Shown: positions 6,205 through 13,474, counted from the first letter of the stretch. The stretch is DNA of 13,545 nt from Hyphomonadaceae bacterium UBA2389 (GCA_002343395.1 DDSN01000077.1:1-13545), one strand, 5' to 3'. Notes: generated from the sequence alone by a model not told the origin. Program-made: numbers and translations.

Positions 6205-7377
6205 TCAATAGCTCTTCGGCAATCCGAGCACGCGCTCGGCGATGAAGTTCAAAATCATCTCGCGCGACACAGGCGCAATGCGCGCGATCATCGCTTCTCT
6301 GAAATATCGCTCGACGAAATATTCCTTCGCATATCCCATGCCGCCATGCGCCAGGACTGAAGACTCGCAGGCGCGAAAGCCCGCCTCCGCGCCGAGATAC
6401 TTCGCGGCGTTCGCCTCCGCGCCGCATTCCCGGCCCGCGTCATACAACGCCGCTGCTTTGAAGGTCAGCAAATCCGCAGCTTCCAATTCGGCCCACGCCT
6501 TCGCAAGGGGGTGCTGTATCCCTTGATTCTGGCCAATCGGACGCCCGAAAACAACGCGGTCTTTCGCGTACTGCGCGGCGCGCCTGAGCGCGGCGCGTCC
6601 CAAGCCGATCGCTTCAGCGGCGAACAACACGCGCTCGGGATTGAGGCCCGATAGCAGTATCTTGAAGCCAGCGCCCTCTTCTCCGATGAGTTCAGCGTCG
6701 GTGACGTCGAGGTCCTCGATGAAGAGCGTGTTGCACTCCACTGCCTTGCGGCCCATTTTAGGAATCGGCTGCGCTTCGATCTTGCTGCGGTCGAAATCTG
6801 CATAGAACAGTGAGAGCCCTTCCGTCGGCCGGCGCACCTGCTCCTTCGGCGTTGTACGCGCGATCAACAATATCTTGTTCGCGCGCTGCGCATTCGTGGT
6901 CCAGATTTTCCTCCCGCGAATGCGATATCCTCCGCCCGTACGTTCGGCGCGGGTTTCGAGGCTCGCGGTGTCGAGGCCCGAGTTCGGCTCCGTCACCGCG
7001 AAACAGGCTTTGTCGGTCCCGTCGATCGCGGGGGGCAGAAAACGCGCCTGCTGCTCTTTTGTGCCGAACTTCACGATCGGCATGAGCCCGAAGATGTTCA
7101 GGTGGATGGCGCTCGCGCCTGAGAACCCGGCGCCTGATTGCGCGACCGTCTGCATCATCAAGGCGGCCTCGGTGAGCCCAAGGCCCGCGCCGCCTACGCT
7201 TTCAGGCATGGCGACGCCGAGCCAACCGCCGGAAGCGATGTCAGCGACGAACTCCTCTGGGAATTTCCCGCTCTCGTCGGTCCGCAACCAGTAGTGATCG
7301 TCGTAGCGCGCGCAAATCTTCTCGATCGCGTCCTTGATGGCCGCTTGCGCTTCCGTAGGTTCAACGCCAATCGTCAT
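6205..7377 (-). CDS. Acyl-CoA dehydrogenase family protein
   Basis: The 390-residue flavoenzyme has the full acyl-CoA dehydrogenase layout. An N-terminal helical domain contains GWLGVAMPESVGGAGLG. The middle beta domain has CFAVTEPNSGLDTASLETRA (FAD-binding TEP/GSD-like segment) and KIWTTNAQRANKILLIART. The C-terminal helical domain has RVLFAAEAIGLGRAALRRAAQYAKDRVVFGRPIGQNQGIQHPLA. HGGMGYAKEYFVERYFREA puts the likely catalytic base at the Glu of AKE (about residue 352), as in the medium/short-chain enzymes. It would oxidise an acyl-CoA to the 2-enoyl-CoA and pass electrons to ETF; the chain specificity is unknown. The ATG at 7377 overlaps the stop of the upstream FAD oxidoreductase gene by four bases (ATGA), with a GAGAG stretch just upstream. 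Confidence 0.93.
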   Translation of the reverse strand: MTIGVEPTEAQAAIKDAIEKICARYDDHYWLRTDESGKFPEEFVADIASGGWLGVAMPESVGGAGLGLTEAALMMQTVAQSGAGFSGASAIHLNIFGLMPIVKFGTKEQQARFLPPAIDGTDKACFAVTEPNSGLDTASLETRAERTGGGYRIRGRKIWTTNAQRANKILLIARTTPKEQVRRPTEGLSLFYADFDRSKIEAQPIPKMGRKAVECNTLFIEDLDVTDAELIGEEGAGFKILLSGLNPERVLFAAEAIGLGRAALRRAAQYAKDRVVFGRPIGQNQGIQHPLAKAWAELEAADLLTFKAAALYDAGRECGAEANAAKYLGAEAGFRACESSVLAHGGMGYAKEYFVERYFREAMIARIAPVSREMILNFIAERVLGLPKSY

Positions 7378-8435
7378 GCAAATCTCTCTGGGGATAGCGC
7401 CGCCCAGCCAGTTTCAAGCGACGCATCGAAGACATACGCGCTTATGATCTCTGCGGTAATCGGCGCCAAGAGCCAGCCATTGCGCGAATGACCGGCCGCA
7501 ACCAAAACATCGCCAGAGCGCCCAATCGCGGGCCATCCATCCGGCGACATGGGGCGAATGCCCGCCCAGCTCTGTCCAGCCGGTTTGACCTCTCCCGTGA
7601 ATAGAGCGTTCGCCTTCGCGAGCAACGCGTCGCTGGCGGCGGGGTCAGGCCGCCGATCAAATCGATCAAACTCAAGTGTTGCTCCCAGGACAACGTCGTG
7701 CCGTCGTTGAGCCGCATAGAATCCCGGCGCGCGCACGGTCGCGCCCAGCGGCCCAGGCAAAATCACCGAAACGAGTTGGCCCTTCGCAGGTCGGATCTGT
7801 CGCAAGGCGGGCGCCGCGTCCATCAACTTCTCAGTCGCCCAGGCGCCAGGCGCCAGGATGACCTGGTCCGCCTCATATACGCGCCCCTCTTGAGTCATCG
7901 CCGCATTGGCGGTGACGTTCGCTACGTCGGCCTCGTACTCGATCAACGCGCCTAGCGCTCGCGCTTGCATCGCCAAGCCGCTCAACACCCGCAACGGATC
8001 GGCGATGCCTTCGTCCGCAATGAAGGTCGCATGCGCAACGTTGACGGAGAACGGCCAGAGCTTTCGCAGCTGCGCGATGTTGAGCGCCCGCGCCTGGCGA
8101 CCGAGACGCTGCGCGTTCGCACGAAGCGCTTCAGCCTCTTCGCCGCTTCCGCTGATTACGACAGCACCGCCGAAATGCACGCCATCGGCCCACTCCGCGT
8201 TCGCTTGAGAGCGGCGCCAAATGTCGAAGGACTCAAGCGCCACGCGCTCGTGCGGCGACACGGCGTGCTCAACCGGCGCAAGCATCCCGGCTGCGGCGGC
8301 AGACGCCGTCGGCGAGAAAACGCTCAGGTCTTCCCGCTCGGCTTCCAGAACCGTCACCTGCGCGCCGCCTTGCCTCAAGCGAACCGCACACCACAAACCG
8401 ACGACGCCGCCGCCGACAATGACGACCCTCTTCAT
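7374..8435 (-). CDS. FAD-dependent amino-acid/amine oxidoreductase, ThiO/DAO type
   Basis: The 353-residue protein begins with a Rossmann dinucleotide motif, VVIVGGGVVGLWCAVRL (Gly8, Gly10, Gly13), ending in Glu31 of VTVLEAE, which should hold the FAD ribose. SAAAAGMLAP near residue 50 and ADQVILAPGAWA in the middle are typical of the DAO fold. The C-terminal SWAGIRPMSPDGWPAIG, followed by VLVAAGHSRNGWLLAPITA, is closest to glycine oxidase (ThiO) and D-amino-acid oxidase/dehydrogenase proteins. It would oxidise a small amine or D-amino acid to an imine. No other thiamine gene is nearby, so a thiO name is not justified. It is coupled by ATGA overlaps to both neighbours: the SLOG-like gene upstream and the acyl-CoA dehydrogenase downstream. 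Confidence 0.85.
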   Translation of the reverse strand: MKRVVIVGGGVVGLWCAVRLRQGGAQVTVLEAEREDLSVFSPTASAAAAGMLAPVEHAVSPHERVALESFDIWRRSQANAEWADGVHFGGAVVISGSGEEAEALRANAQRLGRQARALNIAQLRKLWPFSVNVAHATFIADEGIADPLRVLSGLAMQARALGALIEYEADVANVTANAAMTQEGRVYEADQVILAPGAWATEKLMDAAPALRQIRPAKGQLVSVILPGPLGATVRAPGFYAAQRRHDVVLGATLEFDRFDRRPDPAASDALLAKANALFTGEVKPAGQSWAGIRPMSPDGWPAIGRSGDVLVAAGHSRNGWLLAPITAEIISAYVFDASLETGWAALSPERFA

Positions 8436-9097
8436 GCAACACGCATTTCCGCGGGTCGCGCCGCGCGCACGAACGTCTCGGCGAGCGCTTCATGGATTTT
8501 CCGGCGAAAGGTCCCCGCACGCGGCAGGGGCGCGGGGCCGACGAGTTTCGTTGCGCCGCCGCCCGCTGGGATCCAGAGCACCAGCCCGCCTTTCTCCAAC
8601 ATCAGCGCCGCCACCTCCGAAGTCCCGCCAGGCCCTTTGGGCGGCAGACCGTTCCAAATACACAAGAGCAGGTCGGCCTTTTCAATCAACATACGCCCCA
8701 CCGCCGCATATGGCGCGGCGCCGCCACCGCCGACTTGCGCGATCAGATCATCGGGCGCTGGAGCGACCCGGCGCGAAGCCCACAACAGGCGCTGATAATG
8801 CTCCTTCGATTCAGCATCAGCAAAGTCCTCCGCGTAGCGTTCTATCGAGAACGGCAGCGGCGTGATGAGCCGCCAACCCCGTGCGAGCGCCGCATCGGCA
8901 GCGTAGCGATCCGCTCCCTCGGCGATCGCCGAATAGAGCACGCAGCGCGCCAGCGAGCCCGTCGCAAGTCGCGCGGCTTTCTCCGCCTCCTCCAGGGCAT
9001 GTTCAATCTCGCGTTTGATCCGCGGACGCTCCGCTTCTTGCAGTTGGTTGAGCCTATGACCGGTTACCGCGACGACCAACGCGCGTTGGCTGCTCAT
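8432..9097 (-). CDS. SLOG-like putative nucleotide-binding protein
   Basis: This 221-residue soluble protein has a Rossmann-type pattern resembling the SLOG superfamily (relatives of lysine decarboxylase-like/DprA/TRPM-SLOG sensor domains). ALVVAVTGHR (6-15) is a first strand with a conserved T-G-H-R. VLYSAIAEGADRYAADAAL (53-71) follows the G-A/x-D pattern. TPLPFSIERYAEDF (79-92) comes next. MLIEKADLLLCIWNGLPPKGPGGTSEV (136-162) ends in a phosphate-binding-like P-G-G-T-S-E, followed by VLWIP. SLOG domains bind nucleotides or NAD-derived ligands and often act as sensors in conflict systems. I chose ATG 9097 because it forms an ATGA overlap with the patatin stop; an in-frame ATG four codons upstream (9109) is less likely. 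Family assignment is by pattern only and no function is proven. Confidence 0.6.
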   Translation of the reverse strand: MSSQRALVVAVTGHRLNQLQEAERPRIKREIEHALEEAEKAARLATGSLARCVLYSAIAEGADRYAADAALARGWRLITPLPFSIERYAEDFADAESKEHYQRLLWASRRVAPAPDDLIAQVGGGGAAPYAAVGRMLIEKADLLLCIWNGLPPKGPGGTSEVAALMLEKGGLVLWIPAGGGATKLVGPAPLPRAGTFRRKIHEALAETFVRAARPAEMRVA

Positions 9098-10326
9098 GCC
9101 GCGCGCCACTCGGCAAGATCGAACTTTGGATCGGGATAGGCGGCGTCCACATAGGTGCGTCCCACGCCAACGCCAAGCTCAAGCAGCAACTCCATATTGT
9201 CCTTGCGGCCATTGTCCATATGGTCGAGCGCTTCAAGCGCGTCGGCGCTGAGTTCGCGCCCGATAACGCGCTCCAATGCGGTCATGGGCGGCGAAGGATC
9301 GCCAGCGCGCCGCGCCTTGGGCTTTGTCTCCAGCAAAACATCAATGCGCTGATAGTCCAACAGCGGCGCACCGCTGATGCAGGCGCCCGCCATGTCGCCG
9401 ATCTCGGAGTTTATGCGCCAGGGTTTGCGCGGTTGCGAGAAGGCCTGCATCATCATGACGCCCTGCACTTGAGTGTCATACACCATGGCGCGCAAAGCAT
9501 GAACGCCGCGAAGGCCAGGCGGCAATCCCTGAAACGTCCGGCCGTCCACCGTCGGTCGGCGCATGCCGGTTCCGCATGAGGTCATCATCAGAGAGTCGGC
9601 GCCCGCCTTCCAGCCAAACCGATAGGACGGCTCCAAGGTCAGCATGAACAGCTGCATGCTCGGATTGTTGTTCGCGCCGACGGCGCCGTCGACGAAGTAC
9701 CCTTTCTGAATCGGGCGGCGTTTTTCGTCGAACTCGATATCGATCACGATCTCGTCGAAAAACGTCGGCGCGGCGGCGCTCGCCAGCACCACATCCACCA
9801 ATCGATAGCGCTTGTTTGGGTAGATGTTCGATTCCGGCGGAGGATCATAATAGAGGCCAAGGGGGTGGTTGGTGACCACCCACGCCGACCCCGTGTCGAT
9901 GCGTTTGGCGTGGATCGCGAGACCGGTTTTGAGATCCTCCGAGCCGATTGTCTTGGTGCTCAGTACGCTTTGAAGCGCCCGGCGGAGTTTTCCGGACTCA
10001 AACTTGGACTGCAGGAAGACGCCGTCGCCGGCTGTGCGGCCAAACACCTCCGGACCCAACCGCATATAGAGCGCGATCAACTCATCGACGGTCAGCCCAA
10101 GCGCAAGCCCCGAGGCGATGATCGCGCCCGTCGAGGTGCCGCCAATGAGGTCATAGTAGTCCGACAGCCGAAAGTCCGAGCGCCCGCCCGCCCGGCGCCG
10201 CAACTCATCTTCCAAGGGCTTCAAAAACCCCAACGTCAGGATGCCTTTCACGCCTCCGCCATCGAGCGACAGGATGCGCTTCGGCCCTGTGTCGGGCGAC
10301 AAGTGTTCAAATAGCGTCCGCGCCAT
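9094..10326 (-). CDS. Patatin-like phospholipase (CapV-like)
   Basis: The 410-residue protein has the patatin Ser-Asp dyad. DGGGVKG (22-28) forms the oxyanion loop, GGTSTG (62-67) holds the nucleophile Ser65, and FVDGAVGANNNP (211-222) supplies the acid Asp213. DVVLASAAAPTFFDE (178-192) is the usual strand-turn before the acid. Such enzymes hydrolyse acyl groups from phospholipids; in bacterial immunity the CapV members are nucleotide-activated membrane-damaging effectors. Two starts are possible: GTG 10338 and ATG 10326. I prefer 10326 because GAGGGG lies at an ideal distance from it, whereas the purine run abuts the GTG. The gene ends in an ATGA overlap with the SLOG-like gene. There is no signal peptide, so it should act from the cytoplasmic side. 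Confidence 0.9.
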   Translation of the reverse strand: MARTLFEHLSPDTGPKRILSLDGGGVKGILTLGFLKPLEDELRRRAGGRSDFRLSDYYDLIGGTSTGAIIASGLALGLTVDELIALYMRLGPEVFGRTAGDGVFLQSKFESGKLRRALQSVLSTKTIGSEDLKTGLAIHAKRIDTGSAWVVTNHPLGLYYDPPPESNIYPNKRYRLVDVVLASAAAPTFFDEIVIDIEFDEKRRPIQKGYFVDGAVGANNNPSMQLFMLTLEPSYRFGWKAGADSLMMTSCGTGMRRPTVDGRTFQGLPPGLRGVHALRAMVYDTQVQGVMMMQAFSQPRKPWRINSEIGDMAGACISGAPLLDYQRIDVLLETKPKARRAGDPSPPMTALERVIGRELSADALEALDHMDNGRKDNMELLLELGVGVGRTYVDAAYPDPKFDLAEWRAA

Positions 10327-10330
10327 GGGT

Positions 10331-10344
10331 CCCCTCACCCCCCT
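10331..10344 (-). promoter_or_regulatory. Strong Shine-Dalgarno deciding the patatin start
   Basis: Read on the minus strand, AAGGGGGG is followed by GTG and then GAGGGG, with ATG 10326 four to six bases after the second purine run. The GTG is almost fused to the first run. This favours ATG 10326 as the start and suggests efficient independent loading of ribosomes on the patatin/SLOG module, 36 bases after the FolC-like stop. Confidence 0.6.
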
Positions 10345-10362
10345 TGTAGCGGTCTCCCCGGC

Positions 10363-11610
10363 TCAAAAGAAGACCAGGCTGGCGGGGTCCCGCCCCAGAT
10401 GGGCGGCTTTGAACTCCGCCGCCACGAAAAACCCGCCCGCGACATAGATCGCACCGGCCGGACCCGCGCGATGCAGCGCAAGCTGGCGCGCCTCCGCGAT
10501 GTCGTCGGCGATGACAAGCTGTGCGGCGCCGAACTGGGCGGCTTGCGCGGCAACAAGCGCTGCCGCCAGACCGCGGTGACGAGCGGCGGTGCAAATCACG
10601 ACGTCGAATTGCGAAACAAGGGGCGCGAGGATCGCGGCGGCGTCCTTGTCTTCGGAAACACCGCACACCAGCACCGCGGGCCGCTCGCCGCGCAGGCCCG
10701 CAAATCCCGCGAAGGCCGCGCCAACGGCGGCGGGAGAATGCCCCACGTCAATGACGACTAGGGGATCGCTTTGCAGCACCTCCAGACGCCCCGGCCATCT
10801 CGTCGCGGCCAATCCGCATGCCACCTGCGCCGCGTCGATAGGCATGATATCCGTCGCCAGTCTTACAGCGAGTGTCGCATTGCCACGTTGATGGTTTCCA
10901 ACCAGCGTTGGTTTGAGCGACGCGTCCGCGGAGACGAATGCGCACGACACACGGCGCTCGTTGCAGTGCGCCTCTATGGCGTGTCGCACGGGAGCGCAGC
11001 TTTCGCTCACATAAACCACCGCACCCTCGGGCGCCGCGTCAATTTTGTTGCGCGCGATATCGTCGAGAGCGCCCCCCAAAAGCGCGGTGTGTTCAAAGTC
11101 CAGCGAAGTGATAGCAAGGCGCCGCGCGGCGATGAGGCGGGTAGGATCTAAGCGCCCCCCAATGCCCGCCTCCCAAACGGTCGCGGCGCAACACTGCGCC
11201 GCAAACCAGTCCGCGGCGACCAGGAACAAGAACTCGAATCCACCCATGGCCGCCGCCTCACCCGCGCGCGCGGCCGCGGCGAGCACGCGTCGCCAGTGAT
11301 GATTGAGGTCGTCATCGGCGATGTCGACACCGTCGATGCGGAATCGCTCGTTCAGGTCGAGCATATGGGGCGACGTGAACAGGCCCACGCGTCCCAGCGT
11401 TTGCTGCAGCAGCGCCGCCGTCATCGCCGCAGTCGAACCTTTGCCGTTACTGCCCACGACAACGGCGCCCGCGGCTCCAAAGCTCGCAAGGTCGAGTTGG
11501 AGCGCCGAAGCGACGCGCGCCACCCGCGCTAGGCACGGACCATCCCCAAACTTCGGAAACGGCACGCGCCAGGGCTTCAACGGAGCGCCACTTCGAAATT
11601 CGTCCGCCAA
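10363..11610 (-). CDS. FolC-like Mur ligase (folylpolyglutamate-synthase family)
   Basis: The 415-residue protein has the FolC/Mur ligase plan. The P-loop is GSNGKGST (53-60). GLFTSPHMLDLNERFRIDG (76-94) and WEAGIGGRLDPTRLI (146-160) resemble FolC E-V-G-L-G-G-R-L-D-A-T-N. ITSLDFEHTALLG, followed by IARNKID (185-191), contains the lysine (Lys189) that is carbamoylated in the family. In the C-terminal domain VIDVGHSPAA replaces the usual D-G-A-H-N-P. Mur-type ligases join an amino acid to a carboxylate with ATP. It is diverged from housekeeping FolC and stands next to an ATP-grasp ligase, so dihydrofolate need not be its substrate. The annotated start is TTG 11610, 34 bases inside the upstream gene. 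TTG 11580 would make a 4-base TTGA overlap and is a good alternative. Confidence 0.75.
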   Translation of the reverse strand: MADEFRSGAPLKPWRVPFPKFGDGPCLARVARVASALQLDLASFGAAGAVVVGSNGKGSTAAMTAALLQQTLGRVGLFTSPHMLDLNERFRIDGVDIADDDLNHHWRRVLAAAARAGEAAAMGGFEFLFLVAADWFAAQCCAATVWEAGIGGRLDPTRLIAARRLAITSLDFEHTALLGGALDDIARNKIDAAPEGAVVYVSESCAPVRHAIEAHCNERRVSCAFVSADASLKPTLVGNHQRGNATLAVRLATDIMPIDAAQVACGLAATRWPGRLEVLQSDPLVVIDVGHSPAAVGAAFAGFAGLRGERPAVLVCGVSEDKDAAAILAPLVSQFDVVICTAARHRGLAAALVAAQAAQFGAAQLVIADDIAEARQLALHRAGPAGAIYVAGGFFVAAEFKAAHLGRDPASLVFF

Positions 11611-12542
11611 ATCGTTTCTATCAAATCCCAGCGACCGTGATCCTCCAAGGTGGCGATCATTGGGTTGGAATTGACTTCGATCACCAGCGGCTCCGCATCA
11701 GCGGGAGCGAACATGTCGACGCCCGCAATGCGAAGTCGCAGCGCTTCAGCCGCCTTGAGCGCCAACGCCGCAAGCTTCGACGGCGCGCCGTCGCGCAGGT
11801 CGGATGTTGTGCCGCCGGCCGATCGATTGGCCGGCCCCGCCAGCACGACGCGCTCCCCACGCGCGGGCGCCCAGTCCGGTTCGCGACGTTCGCCGCGCAC
11901 GGAGCGAGGATGGATGTTGTCGCCGTCCACTCCCTTCGCCCGCGCAAGCGCGCGCACCGAACTCACGCCGTCGCCTTCAATCTCTGGGATTCTCTTCCGG
12001 TAAGAGAACAGCGCCTTTCCCTCCAGAACGAACACGCGATACTCCGGCGCTTGGACGTAGGGTTGGATGAGGATGGCGAAGTGCTTCTCGCTAACGCGAT
12101 CGAGGTATGCGTCGAACGCTGCGGCGTCATCGATCACTTCCGCGAACAGTCCGTTCGAGCCGGCGATCGGCTTACAGAACACCGGATACGCAAGCTGGCG
12201 CGCATAGGCGCGCGCGTCCGACGGCTCGCGCCCTGGCGAGCGCATGTCGACCCATTTGTCCGTCGCGAAGAACATGCGGCCCTCCAAGACCGGCACGTTC
12301 GCCAGCCGCAACGCCTCGGCGCAGAAAACCTTGTCGCGGGCGACCGACGCAGCGCGGACATCGTTCAGGGCGTAGGGTGAACCGCCGCCTGCCGCGAACA
12401 CCGCCCCGCGCTCGCCATCCCTCACCGCGAAACAATAGCCGTCCTGGCCATCGAGCGAGCGAAATACGTAGCCGCATACGCGCGCCGTATGCGCGGCGTA
12501 ACGCGCCTGCGCGCTCTTGAACGCGAACGCCTCGACACTCAC
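11577..12542 (-). CDS. ATP-grasp ligase, CphA/RimK-like
   Basis: The 321-residue protein is a carboxylate-amine ligase of the ATP-grasp fold. SVARDKVFCAEALRLANVPVLEG (66-88) is the entry to the fold. YPVFCKPIAGSNG (119-131) carries the ATP-binding lysine and glycine-rich loop. ILIQPYVQAPEYRVFVLEGK (157-176) is the nucleotide-binding strand pair. RIPEIEGDGVSSVRAL (184-199) resembles the R-x-P-x-V-x-G-D-G segment of cyanophycin and glutathione-type synthetases. GVDMF (274-278) and VIEVNSNP (287-294; Glu289, Asn291) are the metal ligands. It would form an acyl phosphate and then an amide bond in the cytoplasm; the substrate is unknown. It starts with GTG 12542, 16 bases after the M48 stop, and overlaps the FolC-like gene, so the pair probably works together. 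Confidence 0.82.
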   Translation of the reverse strand: MSVEAFAFKSAQARYAAHTARVCGYVFRSLDGQDGYCFAVRDGERGAVFAAGGGSPYALNDVRAASVARDKVFCAEALRLANVPVLEGRMFFATDKWVDMRSPGREPSDARAYARQLAYPVFCKPIAGSNGLFAEVIDDAAAFDAYLDRVSEKHFAILIQPYVQAPEYRVFVLEGKALFSYRKRIPEIEGDGVSSVRALARAKGVDGDNIHPRSVRGERREPDWAPARGERVVLAGPANRSAGGTTSDLRDGAPSKLAALALKAAEALRLRIAGVDMFAPADAEPLVIEVNSNPMIATLEDHGRWDLIETIWRTNFEVALR

Positions 12543-12558
12543 GCGGCGCTCGCTACCT

Positions 12559-13365
12559 TCACGCTGGTCCCCACCCGCGTTCGTTGATGTAATTGCGGAT
12601 GCGCTCGATGCGGTTGGCGGGATCGGGGTGCGTCGACAGCAATTCCGGTGGCCGTGAACCGCCCCCGGAATTCATCGCATTCCAGAACGGAATGGCCTGC
12701 CGCGGGTCGTATCCGGCCGCCTGCATATAGTTGATGCCCAGGATATCGGCTTCCGATTCTTGCTCGCGCGAGAACGGCAAACTCAACCCGACTTGGGCGC
12801 CTAGTCCGAGCGCGGCCATAGCGATACGGCTGTTGATCTGACTTCCGGCCACTTGCAGCGCGGTTTGCGTGGCGAGCTCCCTGCTGTAGCGCTCGGCAGC
12901 GTGCCGGCCGGTTACGTGGCCGACTTCATGGCCGAGCACCGTGGCCATCCAGTCGTCGCGTTCCGACATTTCATAGAGGCCGCGGTAAAAGCCGACCTTG
13001 TTCCCGGGCAGGACGAACGCGTTTTTTTGCGGACTATCGAACAGTTGGAACTCCCATTGTTGTCCGCCGCGTCCGGCGCCCTGCGCCACGCGCATGCCGA
13101 CCCGCTCGAGCCGTTGCTGAGCGGTTCTGTTGCTCCACGCCGGCGTCTGCTGGCGCACTTGCGCCCACGCCTGCAGGGCCGCCTGGGACATCTGCTCGTC
13201 GCTGACGAGAATGAACTGCCCGCGCCCGGTTTCGGGATTGGTGGTCGTTTCGCATGCCGGCAACGCCAGGGCCGCCGCGCCTCCCGCGAAAGCGCGCATC
13301 AGGTCGCGCCGTTTCCAGCTGATCACCGTCCGCGGAGCATTTGTTCCAAAACAGATTTCGCACAT
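12559..13365 (-). CDS. M48-family metallopeptidase, Tat-type lipoprotein
   Basis: The 268-residue protein is a zinc endopeptidase related to BepA/LoiP, which work in envelope protein quality control. HEVGH (146-150) gives two zinc ligands and the catalytic Glu147. ESEAD (203-207) supplies the third ligand, Glu203. LLSTHPDPANRI near the end is the family's S-T-H-P motif. The N-terminus has twin arginines (Arg19-Arg20, in WKRRDLMRAFAGG), a hydrophobic stretch and LPAC, a lipobox with Cys38 as the lipidated residue. This suggests Tat export and anchoring in a membrane. Eighteen residues with a C-x-x-C (Cys2, Cys5) precede the arginines. ATG 13365 is chosen because AGGAGG lies seven bases upstream (13373-13378); an in-frame start at 13446 has no such support. 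It heads the minus-strand cluster. Confidence 0.9.
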   Translation of the reverse strand: MCEICFGTNAPRTVISWKRRDLMRAFAGGAAALALPACETTTNPETGRGQFILVSDEQMSQAALQAWAQVRQQTPAWSNRTAQQRLERVGMRVAQGAGRGGQQWEFQLFDSPQKNAFVLPGNKVGFYRGLYEMSERDDWMATVLGHEVGHVTGRHAAERYSRELATQTALQVAGSQINSRIAMAALGLGAQVGLSLPFSREQESEADILGINYMQAAGYDPRQAIPFWNAMNSGGGSRPPELLSTHPDPANRIERIRNYINERGWGPA

Positions 13366-13372
13366 GGCGGAC

Positions 13373-13378
13373 CCTCCT
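13373..13378 (-). promoter_or_regulatory. Consensus Shine-Dalgarno of the M48 gene
   Basis: AGGAGG on the minus strand, seven bases from ATG 13365, is the strongest ribosome binding site seen in this window. It decides this start over the in-frame upstream codon at 13446. It implies that the promoter of the minus-strand cluster lies between here and the tRNA promoter; no convincing -35/-10 pair is visible there on the minus strand. Confidence 0.8.
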
Positions 13379-13445
13379 GAACCTGCTTGGGATGCAACGC
13401 CGCGCGCGTGAACACAAGGGGTCGGCGCACGATCACCGCCCCACA

Positions 13446-13474
13446 TGGACAGCCGGCGAACTGGCCGCTATAAG
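13446..13474 (+). promoter_or_regulatory. Sigma70-type promoter of the tRNA gene
   Basis: TGGACA (13446-13451) and TATAAG (13469-13474) are separated by exactly 17 bases, each matching five of six consensus positions. The bases after the -10 element are GC-rich (CCGCCC), the discriminator type of stringently controlled stable-RNA promoters. Transcription would start near 13481, about 40 bases before the tRNA. The spacer then holds an imperfect GC-rich hairpin (13488-13513) in the 5' leader, which would be removed during tRNA processing. Confidence 0.7.

Noticed and set aside
7374..8435. Naming the FAD oxidoreductase thiO
   Set aside because: No thiS, thiG, thiE or other thiamine gene and no TPP riboswitch is nearby; the C-terminal motif is shared by several DAO-type enzymes.
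7965..8795. 276-codon plus-strand open frame over the oxidoreductase and SLOG-like genes
   Set aside because: Low-complexity Arg/Ala/Pro sequence, opposite to two genes with clear motifs and an ATGA junction.
8432..10326. Calling the patatin/SLOG pair a CBASS operon
   Set aside because: No CD-NTase (cyclase) gene, ubiquitin-like cap genes or other CBASS accessory genes are in the window; only the effector type is shared.
11814..11835. GCCGGCC / GGCCGGC inverted repeat with 8-base loop
   Set aside because: It lies inside the ATP-grasp coding sequence and can arise from GC-rich codons for Gly-Pro-Ala-Asn-Arg-Ser-Ala-Gly; no sign of a regulatory role.
11637..12380. 247-codon plus-strand open frame over the ATP-grasp gene
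   Set aside because: No recognisable motif; the opposite strand carries all ATP-grasp motifs in order.
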